From Cryptomeria japonica (taxonomy: Eukaryota > Streptophyta > Pinopsida > Cupressales > Cupressaceae): a stretch of DNA of 22,500 bases. The stretch lies in contig NW_026729286.1 of the NCBI RefSeq assembly GCF_030272615.1, positions 10,001-32,500 of the forward strand, read 5' to 3'. The notes below the pieces were generated by a model. That model was given only the letters and a program-made list of their open reading frames with translations, searched no databases and was not told where the DNA came from. Every line of letters begins with the position of its first letter. Positions within the stretch are counted from its first letter, which is position 1. Below, piece by piece: positions 1 through 9,493 of this stretch. Position numbers and translations under genes: made by a program.

Positions 1-1570
1 TGCGGCGTGCACGAAGTCGGACCCCGGTTTGCCCCGGGTGCGCACCTCGCGTGCACCTTGGTGCGCACACCTTGGCTGGGTTGCGCGGCCTGGTGGGCAC
101 CATGGTGCGCACCAAGGAGCGCTCCGAAGTGTGCTCCAAGGTGCGGCGTGCACGAAGTCGGAGCCCGGTTTGCCCCGGGTACGCACCTCGCGTGCACCTT
201 CGCCGGGGTGGGCACCTCGGCTGGGTTGCGCGCCCTGGTGCGCACCAAGGAGCGCTCCGAAGTGTGCTCCAAGGTGCGGCGTGCACGAAGTCGGAGCCCG
301 GTTTGCCCCGGGTGCGCACCTTCGCCGCGGTGCGCACCATGGCGTGCACGAAGTCGGAGCCCGGTTTGCCCCGGGTGCGCACCTCGCGTGCACCTTCGGC
401 GGGGTTGCGCGCCCTGGTGGGCACCATGGTGCGCACCAAGGAGCGCTCCGAAGTGTGCTCCAAGGTGCGGCGTGCACGAAGTCGGAGCCCGGTTTGCCCC
501 GGGTGCGCACCTCGCGTGCACCTTCGGCGGGGTTGCGCGCCCTGGTGGGCACCATGGTGCGCACCAAGGAGCGCTCCGAAGTGTGCTCCAAGGTGCGGCG
601 TGCACGAAGTCGGAGCCCGGTTTGCCCCGGGTGCGCACCTCGCGTGCACCTTCGCCGCGGTGGGCACCATGGCGTGCACGAAGTCGGAGCCCGGTTTGCC
701 CCGGGTGCGCACCTCGCGTGCACCTTCGCCGGGGTGGGCACCTCGGCTGGGTTGCGCGCCCTGGTGCGCACCAAGGAGCGCTCCGAAGTGTGCTCCAAGG
801 TGCGGCGTGCACGAAGTCGGAGCCCGGTTTGCCCCGGGTGCGCACCTCGCGTGCACCTTCGCCAGGGTGGGCACCTCGGTGCGCACACCTTCTCAATGTT
901 TTCTTGCCTTTTCTGGAAATTGGTGAAGGCAGCGCATCAAAGGTGCGCACCTCGGTGTGCTCCGAGGTGCGAACCCGAGAGCGCTCCGAGGTGCCCACGA
1001 AGTCGAAAGTCGGGTTAATTGCATTGTTTTCCCCGGGTGCGCTCCGAGGTGCGCAACATCGGCGCGCACCAAGGAGGGCTCCGAAGTGTGCTCCAAGGTG
1101 CGCACGATGGCGTGCACCTCTGGTGCGCACGATTCGGAGCTCGGTTTGACCGGGGTGCGCACACCTTGGCTGGGTTGCGCACCTTTTGTGCGCTCCAAGG
1201 TGCGCACGAAGTCGGAGCTCGGTTTGCCCCGGGTGCGCACCTTCGCCAGGGTGCGCACCTTGATGCGCACGCCTTGGCTGGGCTGCGCACCTTGGTGGGC
1301 GCCATGGTGCGCACCTTTCGTGCGCTCCAAGGTGCGCACGAAGTCGGAGCTCGGTTTGCCCCGGGTGCGCACCTTGGTGGGCGCCATGGTGCACTCCGAG
1401 GTGCCCAAGATTGGTGCGCACCAAGGAGCGCTCCGAAGTGCGCTCCAAGGTGCGCGCGAAGTCGAAAGTTGGGTTAATTGTCCGGTTTGCCTCGGGTGCG
1501 CACCTTGCGTGCACCTTCGCCAGGGTGGGCGCCTTGGTGCGCACACCTTGGCTGGGCTGCGCACACCTTG
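1..1570. repeat. GTGCGCAC-rich spacer modules (copy 1)
   Basis: GC-rich subrepeats built on the self-complementary core GGTGCGCACC plus short phrases such as CGAAGTCGGAGCCCGG, TTTGCCCCGGG and GCGCTCCGAAGTGTGCTCC. Occurrences of CGGTTTGCCCCGGG start near 25, 166, 299, 362, 490, 618, 692 and 825, so units run about 128-141 bp with shorter 63-74 bp steps. From about 890 a related but distinct submodule family appears, with GAAGTCGAAAGTTGGGTTAATTG. The sequence is stop-poor in all frames, giving long overlapping open frames that I do not regard as genes. Confidence 0.9.
890..941. repeat. Partial boundary module (TTTTCTGGAAATT type)
   Basis: Keeps the half TGCCTTTTCTGGAAATT, TGAAGGCAGCGCATC and AAAGGTGCGCAC of the 120-bp boundary module but lacks its T-tract half. 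It separates two styles of GTGCGCAC subrepeat. The duplicate lies at 8813-8864. Confidence 0.75.
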
Positions 1571-1690
1571 GCACCCGCGTTTCCTTCATTTTAAATTTTT
1601 TTTTTTTACAATCTCTCAAGTGGGAAATTCTATAATCTCAACTTTTTTTGCCTTTTCAGGAAACTTTTGAATGGAGCGCATCATTGGTGC
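1571..1690. repeat. Diverged T-rich boundary module next to the 5S segment
   Basis: Matches the general plan of the 120-bp modules: GGCACCCGCGTTTCC, a run of about 12 T, CAATCTCTCAAGTGGGAAATT, a second T run, then GCCTTTTCAGGAAA and GCGCATCATTGGTGCGC. It has many substitutions, so it is the most diverged member. It marks the end of the GTGCGCAC modules on the 5S side. Copy 2 is at 9494-9613. Confidence 0.7.
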
Positions 1691-2095
1691 GCTCCGAAGT
1701 GTGCTCCAAAGCTCTCTCCAGCTGCGTGCACCTGCCCCGGCCGCGCACCCGGCCCCGCCCAGCTTCGCTCACCTGTCCCGGGCGTCTGGTGCGGAACCTT
1801 AGAGTAAGAAACATCACCGTGCACCTTGGCCAACGTGCGCGACTCGACCGAGCGCGCACTGGCCGAGGTGCACACCGATTTCACCTGGGTGCGCGCGCAG
1901 CACCTCGGGCGCACCGGGGTGCGCGCACAACGCCCGGGTTGCACCGTGGCCTGTGTGCTCGGGGCGCCTCGGGTGCGCGCTCGGTGTCGCCCCCGCGCGC
2001 GCGGTAGTGCGGGCAGCGCACCCCGGCCCGGCCCGGCCCCGACGAGAACGCAAACGGGCAAAAGGTTTATTCAAATAGCATTGCGACGCCCGGCG
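1691..2095. other. GC-rich linker downstream of 5S (copy 1)
   Basis: Largely unique GC-rich sequence on the 3' side of the minus-strand 5S gene. It has scattered GTGCGCGC, GGTGCAC and GCGCGCGCGG motifs but no regular period that I can see. I recognise no gene or protein motif. It repeats at 9614-10019 with one base added in a C run. Confidence 0.6.
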
Positions 2096-2108
2096 AAAAA
2101 CTAAAAAA
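2096..2108 (-). terminator. RNA polymerase III terminator of 5S copy 1
   Basis: Read on the minus strand, the gene is followed directly by six T, then AG, then five T. Runs of four or more T on the coding strand are the usual Pol III stop, so this is a double terminator. Confidence 0.85.
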
Positions 2109-2226
2109 GGGTGCAACACCGGGACTTCCCGGGAGGTCACCCATCCCAGTACTACTCCGGCCCAAGCGCGCTTAACTGCGGAGTTCTGATGGGATCCGGT
2201 GCACTAACGCTGGTATGATCGCACCC
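2109..2226 (-). rRNA. 5S ribosomal RNA gene, copy 1
   Basis: 5S rRNA of the large ribosomal subunit, transcribed by RNA polymerase III. The minus strand starts GGGTGCGATCATACCAGCG and ends GGTGTTGCACCC; the GGGTGC and GCACCC ends pair as helix I. The internal control region is intact: A box AGTTAAGCGCGCTTGG at RNA positions 50-65, intermediate element just after it, and C box GATGGGTGACCTCCCGGG at about 82-99. The readable gene is 118 nt against the usual 119-121 in plants; the mature RNA may include one or two bases of the T run. It lies antisense to the 35S promoters downstream, so the rDNA is of linked type with inverted 5S. Nothing suggests a pseudogene. Confidence 0.97.
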
Positions 2227-2255
2227 GTTATGAGCTTGTCGCAGTGTGTACTTAG
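2227..2255 (-). promoter_or_regulatory. Upstream elements of 5S copy 1
   Basis: On the minus strand, position -1 is C, and TAAGTA lies at -28 to -23, where plant 5S genes carry a TATA-like box. The TATA match is weak; the internal control region remains the main promoter. Confidence 0.5.
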
Positions 2256-2630
2256 CAAACCGCGACCCACGTGCGAATCCACCCCGGCCACCCACCCCCG
2301 TCGAGGTGCACACCCTCCCTCGCGAAGTGCGCCCCGTTCGCCAAGTGTGAGCCCTGCCCGGGTGCGCGCACCTTGCTAGGGCGTCGGGTGTGCACCCGGC
2401 CCGGCCTACGTGCGTGCACCTGGAGGGGGCGTCGTGTGCGTGCAGTGTCCCGTCTGCAACGCGGTGCCCACACACCACCTCGGGCGCAACGACCTGCGCT
2501 CACATGTGGGCCGAGTGCACCTTGGTGCATGTTCGGGGCGCCTCGGGTGCACGCTCGATCTTGCCCCGGTGCACCAAGGCGCTCGGTTTGCCCCGGGTGC
2601 GCACTTGGTGCAAGGTGGGCACCCAAAATA
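2256..2630. other. GC-rich linker upstream of 5S (copy 1)
   Basis: GC-rich spacer with many GGTGCAC, GTGCGCGCACC and CCCGGCCCGG motifs. No clear tandem period and no recognisable coding sequence. It repeats unchanged at 10180-10554. Confidence 0.55.
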
Positions 2631-2960
2631 GGGATCAAGCACCAAAACACAAGTTTCGGGATGCAAAATGGGACCCAAGGACCACAAATGCGTTCCAAGA
2701 CCCATGATGGGTCCACGAGAACAAAAATGTGTTCCGAGACTTAATAAACAAATATTGGGTTTTAGGAGAAGAAACATGCTCTGATGCCCAAAACGAGAAT
2801 CGACCCCGAAAAGGCCACAGGCCAAAAGTGGGATGCGAGACAAAAAAAAATGGGACCCGAGGACCAAAATTGGGTTCCCAGGTCGAAGACAGGGCAACCG
2901 GACAAGAAACGACCTCTAAGGCTCGAAATGAGTCCCGGCGACTAAAACTTGACAAGAAGC
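2631..2960. repeat. A-rich degenerate minisatellite (copy 1)
   Basis: Purine-rich stretch with loosely repeated phrases: AAAATGGGACCC, AAATGCGTTCCAAGACC, AAATGTGTTCCGAGAC, AAAATTGGGTTCCCAGG. They recur roughly every 30 bases. It contrasts with the GC-rich flanks and contains a run of nine A near 2843. Copy 2 is at 10555-10884. Confidence 0.55.
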
Positions 2961-3480
2961 ACCCATCAGGCACCCAACTCGACACCCATGGGATGCCGAC
3001 CCACCCGGGCTTCCACCTAGCACACCTTGGCACCCACCCACCCTCGCACCCAACCTCGCACCCAACTTAGCACCTTTGAACCCACATTGGCACTCACCCT
3101 GACCCTGGCACCTTGGAACCCACATTGGCACTCACCTTGACCCTGGCACCCACCTTTGCACTCACCTTGGGACCCACCCTGGCTCCCACCTCGGCACCCA
3201 CCCAGACACCCACCTTGGTTCCTTGGCACCCACCTTGGATCCTTGGCACCCACCCCGACACCCACCTTGGCACGCAACTTGGCTACTTGCCACCCATCTT
3301 GGCTCCTTGACGCCCACCCCGACAACCACCCCGTGACCTACCCTGGCTAGGGTTGGTGCACACCCACCCTGGTGCCCACCTTGGCACCCACCCTATGACC
3401 CACCTTGGCACGCACCTTAGTACCCACCCCGTTACCCACCCTAGGACCCACCCCGTGACCCACCTTGGCCAGGGTGGGTG
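2961..3480. repeat. CACCC / CACCTTGGCAC short-period array (copy 1, truncated)
   Basis: Degenerate tandem phrases such as CACCCACCTTGGCACC and ACCCACCCCGTGACC, with strong strand asymmetry: C-rich on plus, G-rich on minus. It ends at the duplication junction in CCAGGGTGGG, after which GTGCGCAC modules resume. The copy 2 equivalent continues much further, to about 12560. Confidence 0.88.
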
Positions 3481-3520
3481 CCTTGGTGCGCACAACTTGC
3501 CTGGGCTGCACACCAGGGCG

Positions 3521-3640
3521 GGCTCAAGATGGCACCCGCGTTCCGTTTTTTTCACTATCTTTCAAAACGGAAATTTTAAAATCTCATTTTTTTCTTTTTT
3601 TTGCCTTTTCTGGAAATTAGTGAAGGCAGCGCATCAAAGG
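3521..3640. repeat. 120-bp boundary module A
   Basis: Type member. In order: GGCTCAAGATGGCACCCGCG, TTCCG and a T run, CACTATCTTTCAAAACGG, AAATTTTAAAATCTC, a longer T run, then TGCCTTTTCTGGAAATTAG and TGAAGGCAGCGCATC. TGCCTT and AAGGCA can pair as a small stem around CTGGAAATTAGTG. An AT-rich island in a GC-rich field could exclude nucleosomes or mark module ends, but this is inference. Confidence 0.85.
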
Positions 3641-4040
3641 TGCGCAATGCTGGTGCGAACCCGGGAGCGCTCCGATGTGTGCTCCAAGGTGCGGCGTGCA
3701 CGAAGTCCGAGCCCGGTTTGCCCCGGGTGCGCACCTCGCGTGCACCTTCGCCGGGGTGAGCACCTTGGCTGGGTTGCGCGCCCTGGTGCGTACCAAGGAG
3801 CGCTCTGAAGTGTGCTCCAAGGTGCGGCGTGCACGAAGTCGGAGCCCGGTTTGCCCCGGGTGTGCACCTCGGGTGCGCACCTCGCGTGCACCTTCGCTGC
3901 GGTGGGCACCTTGGCTGGGTTGCGCGCCTTGGTGGGCACCATGCAGTGCACGAAGTCGGAGCCCGGTTTGCCCCGGGCGCGCACCTCCGCCAGGGTGGGC
4001 ACCTTGGTGCGCACAACTTGCCTGGGCTGCGCACCAGGAA

Positions 4041-4154
4041 GGGCTCAAGATGGCACCCGCGTTCCGTTTTTTTCACTATCTTTCAGAACGGAAATTTTAA
4101 AATATCGTTTTTTTTTGCCTTTTCTGGAAATTAGTGAAGGCAGCGCATCAAAGG
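4041..4154. repeat. 120-bp boundary module B
   Basis: As module A, with AGAACGG for AAAACGG and ATATCG for ATCTCA before the T run. Module F at 6115-6227 shares these variants, so B and F are duplicates. Confidence 0.85.
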
Positions 4155-4396
4155 TGCGCAACGCTGGTGCGAACCTGGGAGCGCTCCGATGTGTGCTCCA
4201 AGGTGCGGCGTGCACAAAGTCGGAGCCCGGTTTGCCCCGGGTGCGCCCTGGTGGGCACCATGGTGCGCACCAAGGAGCGCTCCGAAGTGTGCTCCAAGGT
4301 GCGGCCTGCACGAAGTCGGAGCCCGGTTTGCCCCGGGTGTGCACCTCGGGTGGGCACCTTGGTGCGCATGCCTTGCCTGGGCTGCGCACCAGGGCG

Positions 4397-4510
4397 GGCT
4401 CAAGATGGCACCCGCGTTCCTTTTTTTTCACTATCTTTCAAAACGGAAATTTTAAAATCTCATTTTTTTTTGCCTTTTTCTGGAAATTAGTGAAGGCAGC
4501 GCATCAAAGG
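4397..4510. repeat. 120-bp boundary module C
   Basis: As module A, with CGCGTTCCTTTTTTTTC and an extra T in GCCTTTTTCTGG. The same two variants occur in module G (6748-6861). Confidence 0.85.
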
Positions 4511-4864
4511 TGCGCACCTCGCTGCCCACCACGGTGCGCAACGCCGGTGGGCACCCGGGAGTGCTTCGAAGTGTGCTCCAAGGTGTTGCGTGCACGTTGT
4601 CGGAGCCCGGTTTGCCCCGGGTGCGCACCTCGCGTGCACCTTCGTCGGGGTGGGCACCTTGGCTTGGTTTGCCCCGGCTGCGCTCCGAAGCGGGGTTATT
4701 GGAGCGCCGCCTCTTTTTTTGTCGGAGCGTTTGGTGGGGTTTCTCGCATTGGCTCTTCCGAGGCCCGGTTGCCACCCTGGCGCGCACGAAGTCGGAAGTA
4801 GGGTTAATTGCCCGGGTGCGCACCTTTGCCAGGGTGGCACCTTACCTGGGCTGCGCACCAGGGC

Positions 4865-4979
4865 GGGCTCAAGATGGCACGCGCGTTCCGTTTTTTTCAC
4901 TATCTTTCAAAACGGAAATTTTAAAATCTCCTTTTTTTTTTGCCTTTTCTGGAAATTAGTGAAGGCAGCGCATCAAAGG
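4865..4979. repeat. 120-bp boundary module D
   Basis: As module A, with GGCACGCGCGTTCCG and ATCTCC before the T run. It pairs with module H (7218-7331). Confidence 0.85.
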
Positions 4980-5360
4980 TGCGCACCTCGCTGCCCACCT
5001 TGGTGTGCTCTGAGGTGCGCACCCGGGAGCGCTACGAAGTGTGCTCCAAGGTGCGGCGTGCACGTTGTCGGAGCCCGGTTTGCCCCGGGTGCGCACCTCG
5101 CCTGCACCTTGGCCGGGGTGGGCACCTTGGCTGGGTTTGCCCAGGGTGCGCTCCGAAGCGGGGTTACTGGAGCGCCCCCTCTTTTTTTGTCAGAGAGTTT
5201 GGTGGGGTTTCTCGCATTGGCTCTTCCCAGGCCCGGTTGTTGGGTGCGCTCCCACCCTGGCGCGCGCGAAGTTGGAAGTTGGGTTAATTGCCCGGGCGCG
5301 CACCTTCGCCAGGGTGGGCACCTTGGTGCGCAAACCTTGGCTGGGCTGCGCACCAGGGCG

Positions 5361-5474
5361 GGCTCAAGATGGCACCAGCATTCCCTTTTTCTCACTATCT
5401 TTCAAAACGGAAATTTTAAAATCTCGTTTTTTTTTTGCCTTTTATGGAAATTAGTGAAGGCATCGCATCAAAGG
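5361..5474. repeat. 120-bp boundary module E
   Basis: Variant with GGCACCAGCATTCCC, TTTTTCTCACTATC and CCTTTTATGGAAATTAG, and GGCATCGCATC in place of GGCAGCGCATC. It pairs with module I (7713-7826). Confidence 0.85.
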
Positions 5475-6114
5475 TGCGCACCTCGCTGCCCACCTTGGTG
5501 TGCTCCGAGGTGCCCACCACGGTGCGCAACGCCGGTGCGAACCCGGGAGCGCCCCGATGTGTGCTCCAAGGTGCGGCGTGCACGAAGTCGGACCCCGGTT
5601 TGCCCCGGGTGCGCACCTCGCGTGCACCTTGGTGCGCACACCTTGGCTGGGTTGCGCGGCCTGGTGGGCACCATGGTGCGCACCAAGGAGCGCTCCGAAG
5701 TGTGCTCCAAGGTGCGGCGTGCACGAAGTCGGAGCCCGGTTTGCCCCGGGTGCGCACCTTCGCCGCGGTGGGCACCATGGCGTGCACGAAGTCGGAGCCC
5801 GGTTTGCCCCGGGTGCGCACCTCGCGTGCACCTTCGCCGGGGTGGGCACCTCGGCTGGGTTGCGCGCCCTGGTGCGCACCAAGGAGCGCTCTGAAGTGTG
5901 CTCCAAGGTGCGGCGTGCACGAAGTCGGAGCCCGGTTTGCCCCGGGTGTGCACCTCGCGTGCACCTTCGCTGCGGTGGGCACCTTGGCTGGGTTGCGCGC
6001 CTTGGTGGGCACCATGCAGTGCACGAAGTCGGAGCCCGGTTTGCCCCGGGCGCGCACCTCCGCCAGGGTGGGCACCTTGGTGCGCACAACTTGCCTGGGC
6101 TGCGCACCAGGAAG

Positions 6115-6227
6115 GGCTCAAGATGGCACCCGCGTTCCGTTTTTTTCACTATCTTTCAGAACGGAAATTTTAAAATATCGTTTTTTTTTGCCTTTTCTGG
6201 AAATTAGTGAAGGCAGCGCATCAAAGG
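6115..6227. repeat. 120-bp boundary module F
   Basis: Near-identical to module B, consistent with the shorter-range duplication offset by about 2073 bp. Confidence 0.85.
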
Positions 6228-6747
6228 TGCGCAACGCTGGTGCGAACCTGGGAGCGCTCCGATGTGTGCTCCAAGGTGCGGCGTGCACGAAGTCGGACCC
6301 CGGTTTGCCCCGGGTGCGCACCTCGCGTGCACCTTGGTGCGCACACCTTGGCTGGGTTGCGCGCCCTGGTGGGCACCATGGTGCGCACCAAGGAGCGCTC
6401 CGAAGTGTGCTCCAAGGTGCGGCGTGCACGAAGTCGGAGCCCGGTTTGCCCCGGGTGCGCACCTCGCGTGCACCTTCGCCGCGGTGGGCACCATGGCGTG
6501 CACGAAGTCGGAGCCCGGTTTGCCCCGGGTGCGCACCTCGCGTGCACCTTCGCCGGGGTGGGCACCTTGGTGTGCAGACCTTGGCTGGGTTGCGCGCCCT
6601 GGTGGGCACCATGGTGCGCACCAAGGAGCGCTCCGAAGTGTGCTCCAAGGTGCGGCCTGCACGAAGTCGGAGCCCGGTTTGCCCCGGGTGTGCACCTCGG
6701 GTGGGCACCTTGGTGCGCATGCCTTGCCTGGGCTGCGCACCAGGGCG

Positions 6748-6861
6748 GGCTCAAGATGGCACCCGCGTTCCTTTTTTTTCACTATCTTTCAAAACGGAAA
6801 TTTTAAAATCTCATTTTTTTTTGCCTTTTTCTGGAAATTAGTGAAGGCAGCGCATCAAAGG
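6748..6861. repeat. 120-bp boundary module G
   Basis: Near-identical to module C, consistent with the duplication offset by 2351 bp. Confidence 0.85.
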
Positions 6862-7217
6862 TGCGCACCTCGCTGCCCACCACGGTGCGCAACGCCGGTG
6901 GGCACCCGGGAGTGCTTCGAAGTGTGCTCCAAGGTGCTGCGTGCACGTTGTCGGAGCCCGGTTTGCCCCGGGTGCGCACCTCGCGTGCACCTTCGTCGGG
7001 GTGGGCACCTTGGCTGGGTTTGCCCCGGCTGCGCTCCGAAGCGGGGTTATTGGAGCGCCGCCTCTTTTTTTGTCGGAGCGTTTGGTGGGGTTTCTCGCAT
7101 TGGCTCTTCCGAGGCCCGGTTGCCACCCTGGCGCGCACGAAGTCGGAAGTAGGGTTAATTGCCCGGGTGCGCACCTTTGCCAGGGTGGGCACCTTACCTG
7201 GGCTGCGCACCAGGGCG

Positions 7218-7331
7218 GGCTCAAGATGGCACGCGCGTTCCGTTTTTTTCACTATCTTTCAAAACGGAAATTTTAAAATCTCCTTTTTTTTTTGCCTTTT
7301 CTGGAAATTAGTGAAGGCAGCGCATCAAAGG
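7218..7331. repeat. 120-bp boundary module H
   Basis: Near-identical to module D. The segment just before it has one extra G (AGGGTGGGCACC against AGGGTGGCACC), which shifts the duplication offset from 2351 to 2352. Confidence 0.85.
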
Positions 7332-7712
7332 TGCGCACCTCGCTGCCCACCTTGGTGTGCTCTGAGGTGCGCACCCGGGAGCGCTACGAAGTGTGCTCCA
7401 AGGTGCGGCGTGCACGTTGTCGGAGCCCGGTTTGCCCCGGGTGCGCACCTCGCCTGCACCTTGGCCGGGGTGGGCACCTTGGCTGGGTTTGCCCAGGGTG
7501 CGCTCCGAAGCGGGGTTACTGGAGCGCCCCCTCTTTTTTTGTCAGAGCGTTTGGTGGGGTTTCTCGCATTGGCTCTTCCCAGGCCCGGTTGTTGGGTGCG
7601 CTCCCACCCTGGCGCGCGCGAAGTTGGAAGTTGGGTTAATTGCCCGGGCGTGCACCTTCGCCAGGGTGGGCACCTTGGTGCGCACACCTTGGCTGGGCTG
7701 CGCACCAGGGCG

Positions 7713-7826
7713 GGCTCAAGATGGCACCAGCATTCCCTTTTTCTCACTATCTTTCAAAACGGAAATTTTAAAATCTCGTTTTTTTTTTGCCTTTTATGGA
7801 AATTAGTGAAGGCATCGCATCAAAGG
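7713..7826. repeat. 120-bp boundary module I
   Basis: Near-identical to module E. It is the last complete boundary module before duplication copy 2 starts. Confidence 0.85.
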
Positions 7827-7923
7827 TGCGCACCTCGCTGCCCACCTTGGTGTGCTCCGAGGTGCCCACCACGGTGCGCAACGCCGGTGCGAACCCGGGA
7901 GCGCCCCGATGTGTGCTCCAAGG

Positions 7924-9493
7924 TGCGGCGTGCACGAAGTCGGACCCCGGTTTGCCCCGGGTGCGCACCTCGCGTGCACCTTGGTGCGCACACCTTGGCT
8001 GGGTTGCGCGGCCTGGTGGGCACCATGGTGCGCACCAAGGAGCGCTCCGAAGTGTGCTCCAAGGTGCGGCGTGCACGAAGTCGGAGCCCGGTTTGCCCCG
8101 GGTACGCACCTCGCGTGCACCTTCGCCGGGGTGGGCACCTCGGCTGGGTTGCGCGCCCTGGTGCGCACCAAGGAGCGCTCCGAAGTGTGCTCCAAGGTGC
8201 GGCGTGCACGAAGTCGGAGCCCGGTTTGCCCCGGGTGCGCACCTTCGCCGCGGTGCGCACCATGGCGTGCACGAAGTCGGAGCCCGGTTTGCCCCGGGTG
8301 CGCACCTCGCGTGCACCTTCGGCGGGGTTGCGCGCCCTGGTGGGCACCATGGTGCGCACCAAGGAGCGCTCCGAAGTGTGCTCCAAGGTGCGGCGTGCAC
8401 GAAGTCGGAGCCCGGTTTGCCCCGGGTGCGCACCTCGCGTGCACCTTCGGCGGGGTTGCGCGCCCTGGTGGGCACCATGGTGCGCACCAAGGAGCGCTCC
8501 GAAGTGTGCTCCAAGGTGCGGCGTGCACGAAGTCGGAGCCCGGTTTGCCCCGGGTGCGCACCTCGCGTGCACCTTCGCCGCGGTGGGCACCATGGCGTGC
8601 ACGAAGTCGGAGCCCGGTTTGCCCCGGGTGCGCACCTCGCGTGCACCTTCGCCGGGGTGGGCACCTCGGCTGGGTTGCGCGCCCTGGTGCGCACCAAGGA
8701 GCGCTCCGAAGTGTGCTCCAAGGTGCGGCGTGCACGAAGTCGGAGCCCGGTTTGCCCCGGGTGCGCACCTCGCGTGCACCTTCGCCAGGGTGGGCACCTC
8801 GGTGCGCACACCTTCTCAATGTTTTCTTGCCTTTTCTGGAAATTGGTGAAGGCAGCGCATCAAAGGTGCGCACCTCGGTGTGCTCCGAGGTGCGAACCCG
8901 AGAGCGCTCCGAGGTGCCCACGAAGTCGAAAGTCGGGTTAATTGCATTGTTTTCCCCGGGTGCGCTCCGAGGTGCGCAACATCGGCGCGCACCAAGGAGG
9001 GCTCCGAAGTGTGCTCCAAGGTGCGCACGATGGCGTGCACCTCTGGTGCGCACGATTCGGAGCTCGGTTTGACCGGGGTGCGCACACCTTGGCTGGGTTG
9101 CGCACCTTTTGTGCGCTCCAAGGTGCGCACGAAGTCGGAGCTCGGTTTGCCCCGGGTGCGCACCTTCGCCAGGGTGCGCACCTTGATGCGCACGCCTTGG
9201 CTGGGCTGCGCACCTTGGTGGGCGCCATGGTGCGCACCTTTCGTGCGCTCCAAGGTGCGCACGAAGTCGGAGCTCGGTTTGCCCCGGGTGCGCACCTTGG
9301 TGGGCGCCATGGTGCACTCCGAGGTGCCCAAGATTGGTGCGCACCAAGGAGCGCTCCGAAGTGCGCTCCAAGGTGCGCGCGAAGTCGAAAGTTGGGTTAA
9401 TTGTCCGGTTTGCCTCGGGTGCGCACCTTGCGTGCACCTTCGCCAGGGTGGGCGCCTTGGTGCGCACACCTTGGCTGGGCTGCGCACACCTTG
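7924..9493. repeat. GTGCGCAC-rich spacer modules (copy 2)
   Basis: Matches 1-1570 with no difference that I noticed. It merges on the left with the middle block, so one open frame runs from 6861 to 8849 with no stop. That reflects repeat composition, not coding. Confidence 0.9.
8813..8864. repeat. Partial boundary module (copy 2)
   Basis: Duplicate of the element at 890-941: the GCCTTTTCTGGAAATT half only, without the T-tract half. Confidence 0.75.

Larger units (their letters stand above)
1..3481. repeat. Large tandem duplication, copy 1 (5S-containing segment)
   Basis: This segment recurs at 7924-11405, shifted by 7923 bp and then by 7924 bp after a one-base change in a C run (five C here near 1990, six in copy 2). 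Reading the two side by side I noticed only three differences: that C run, a G/A near 2939 and a T/C near 3298. The left edge lies outside the window, so the full unit is at least 7.9 kb. It contains GTGCGCAC modules, a T-rich boundary element, the 5S gene on the minus strand and the first part of the CACCC array. The near identity implies recent duplication or active homogenisation, as is usual for rDNA. Confidence 0.93.
3481..7923. repeat. GTGCGCAC-rich spacer modules with regular T-tract boundaries (middle block)
   Basis: Same GTGCGCAC-based submodules as at 1-1570, cut into segments of about 350-750 bp by a 120-bp boundary module. Some segments carry an extra phrase, with GCTCCGAAGCGGGGTTA, TGGAGCGCC, CTCTTTTTTTGTC and TTTCTCGCATTGGCTCTTCC (4670-4770, 5140-5240, 7010-7120, 7490-7600). 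Two older duplications are visible: 4247-5751 matches 6598-8103 (offset 2351, then 2352) and 3800-4215 matches 5886-6288 (offset 2086, then 2073). Confidence 0.88.

Noticed and set aside
2096-2255. 5S-derived retroelement (Cassandra-type TRIM) instead of a gene
   Set aside because: No LTR pair, primer-binding site or target-site duplication seen. The 5S is full length with terminator and recurs only through the large duplication.
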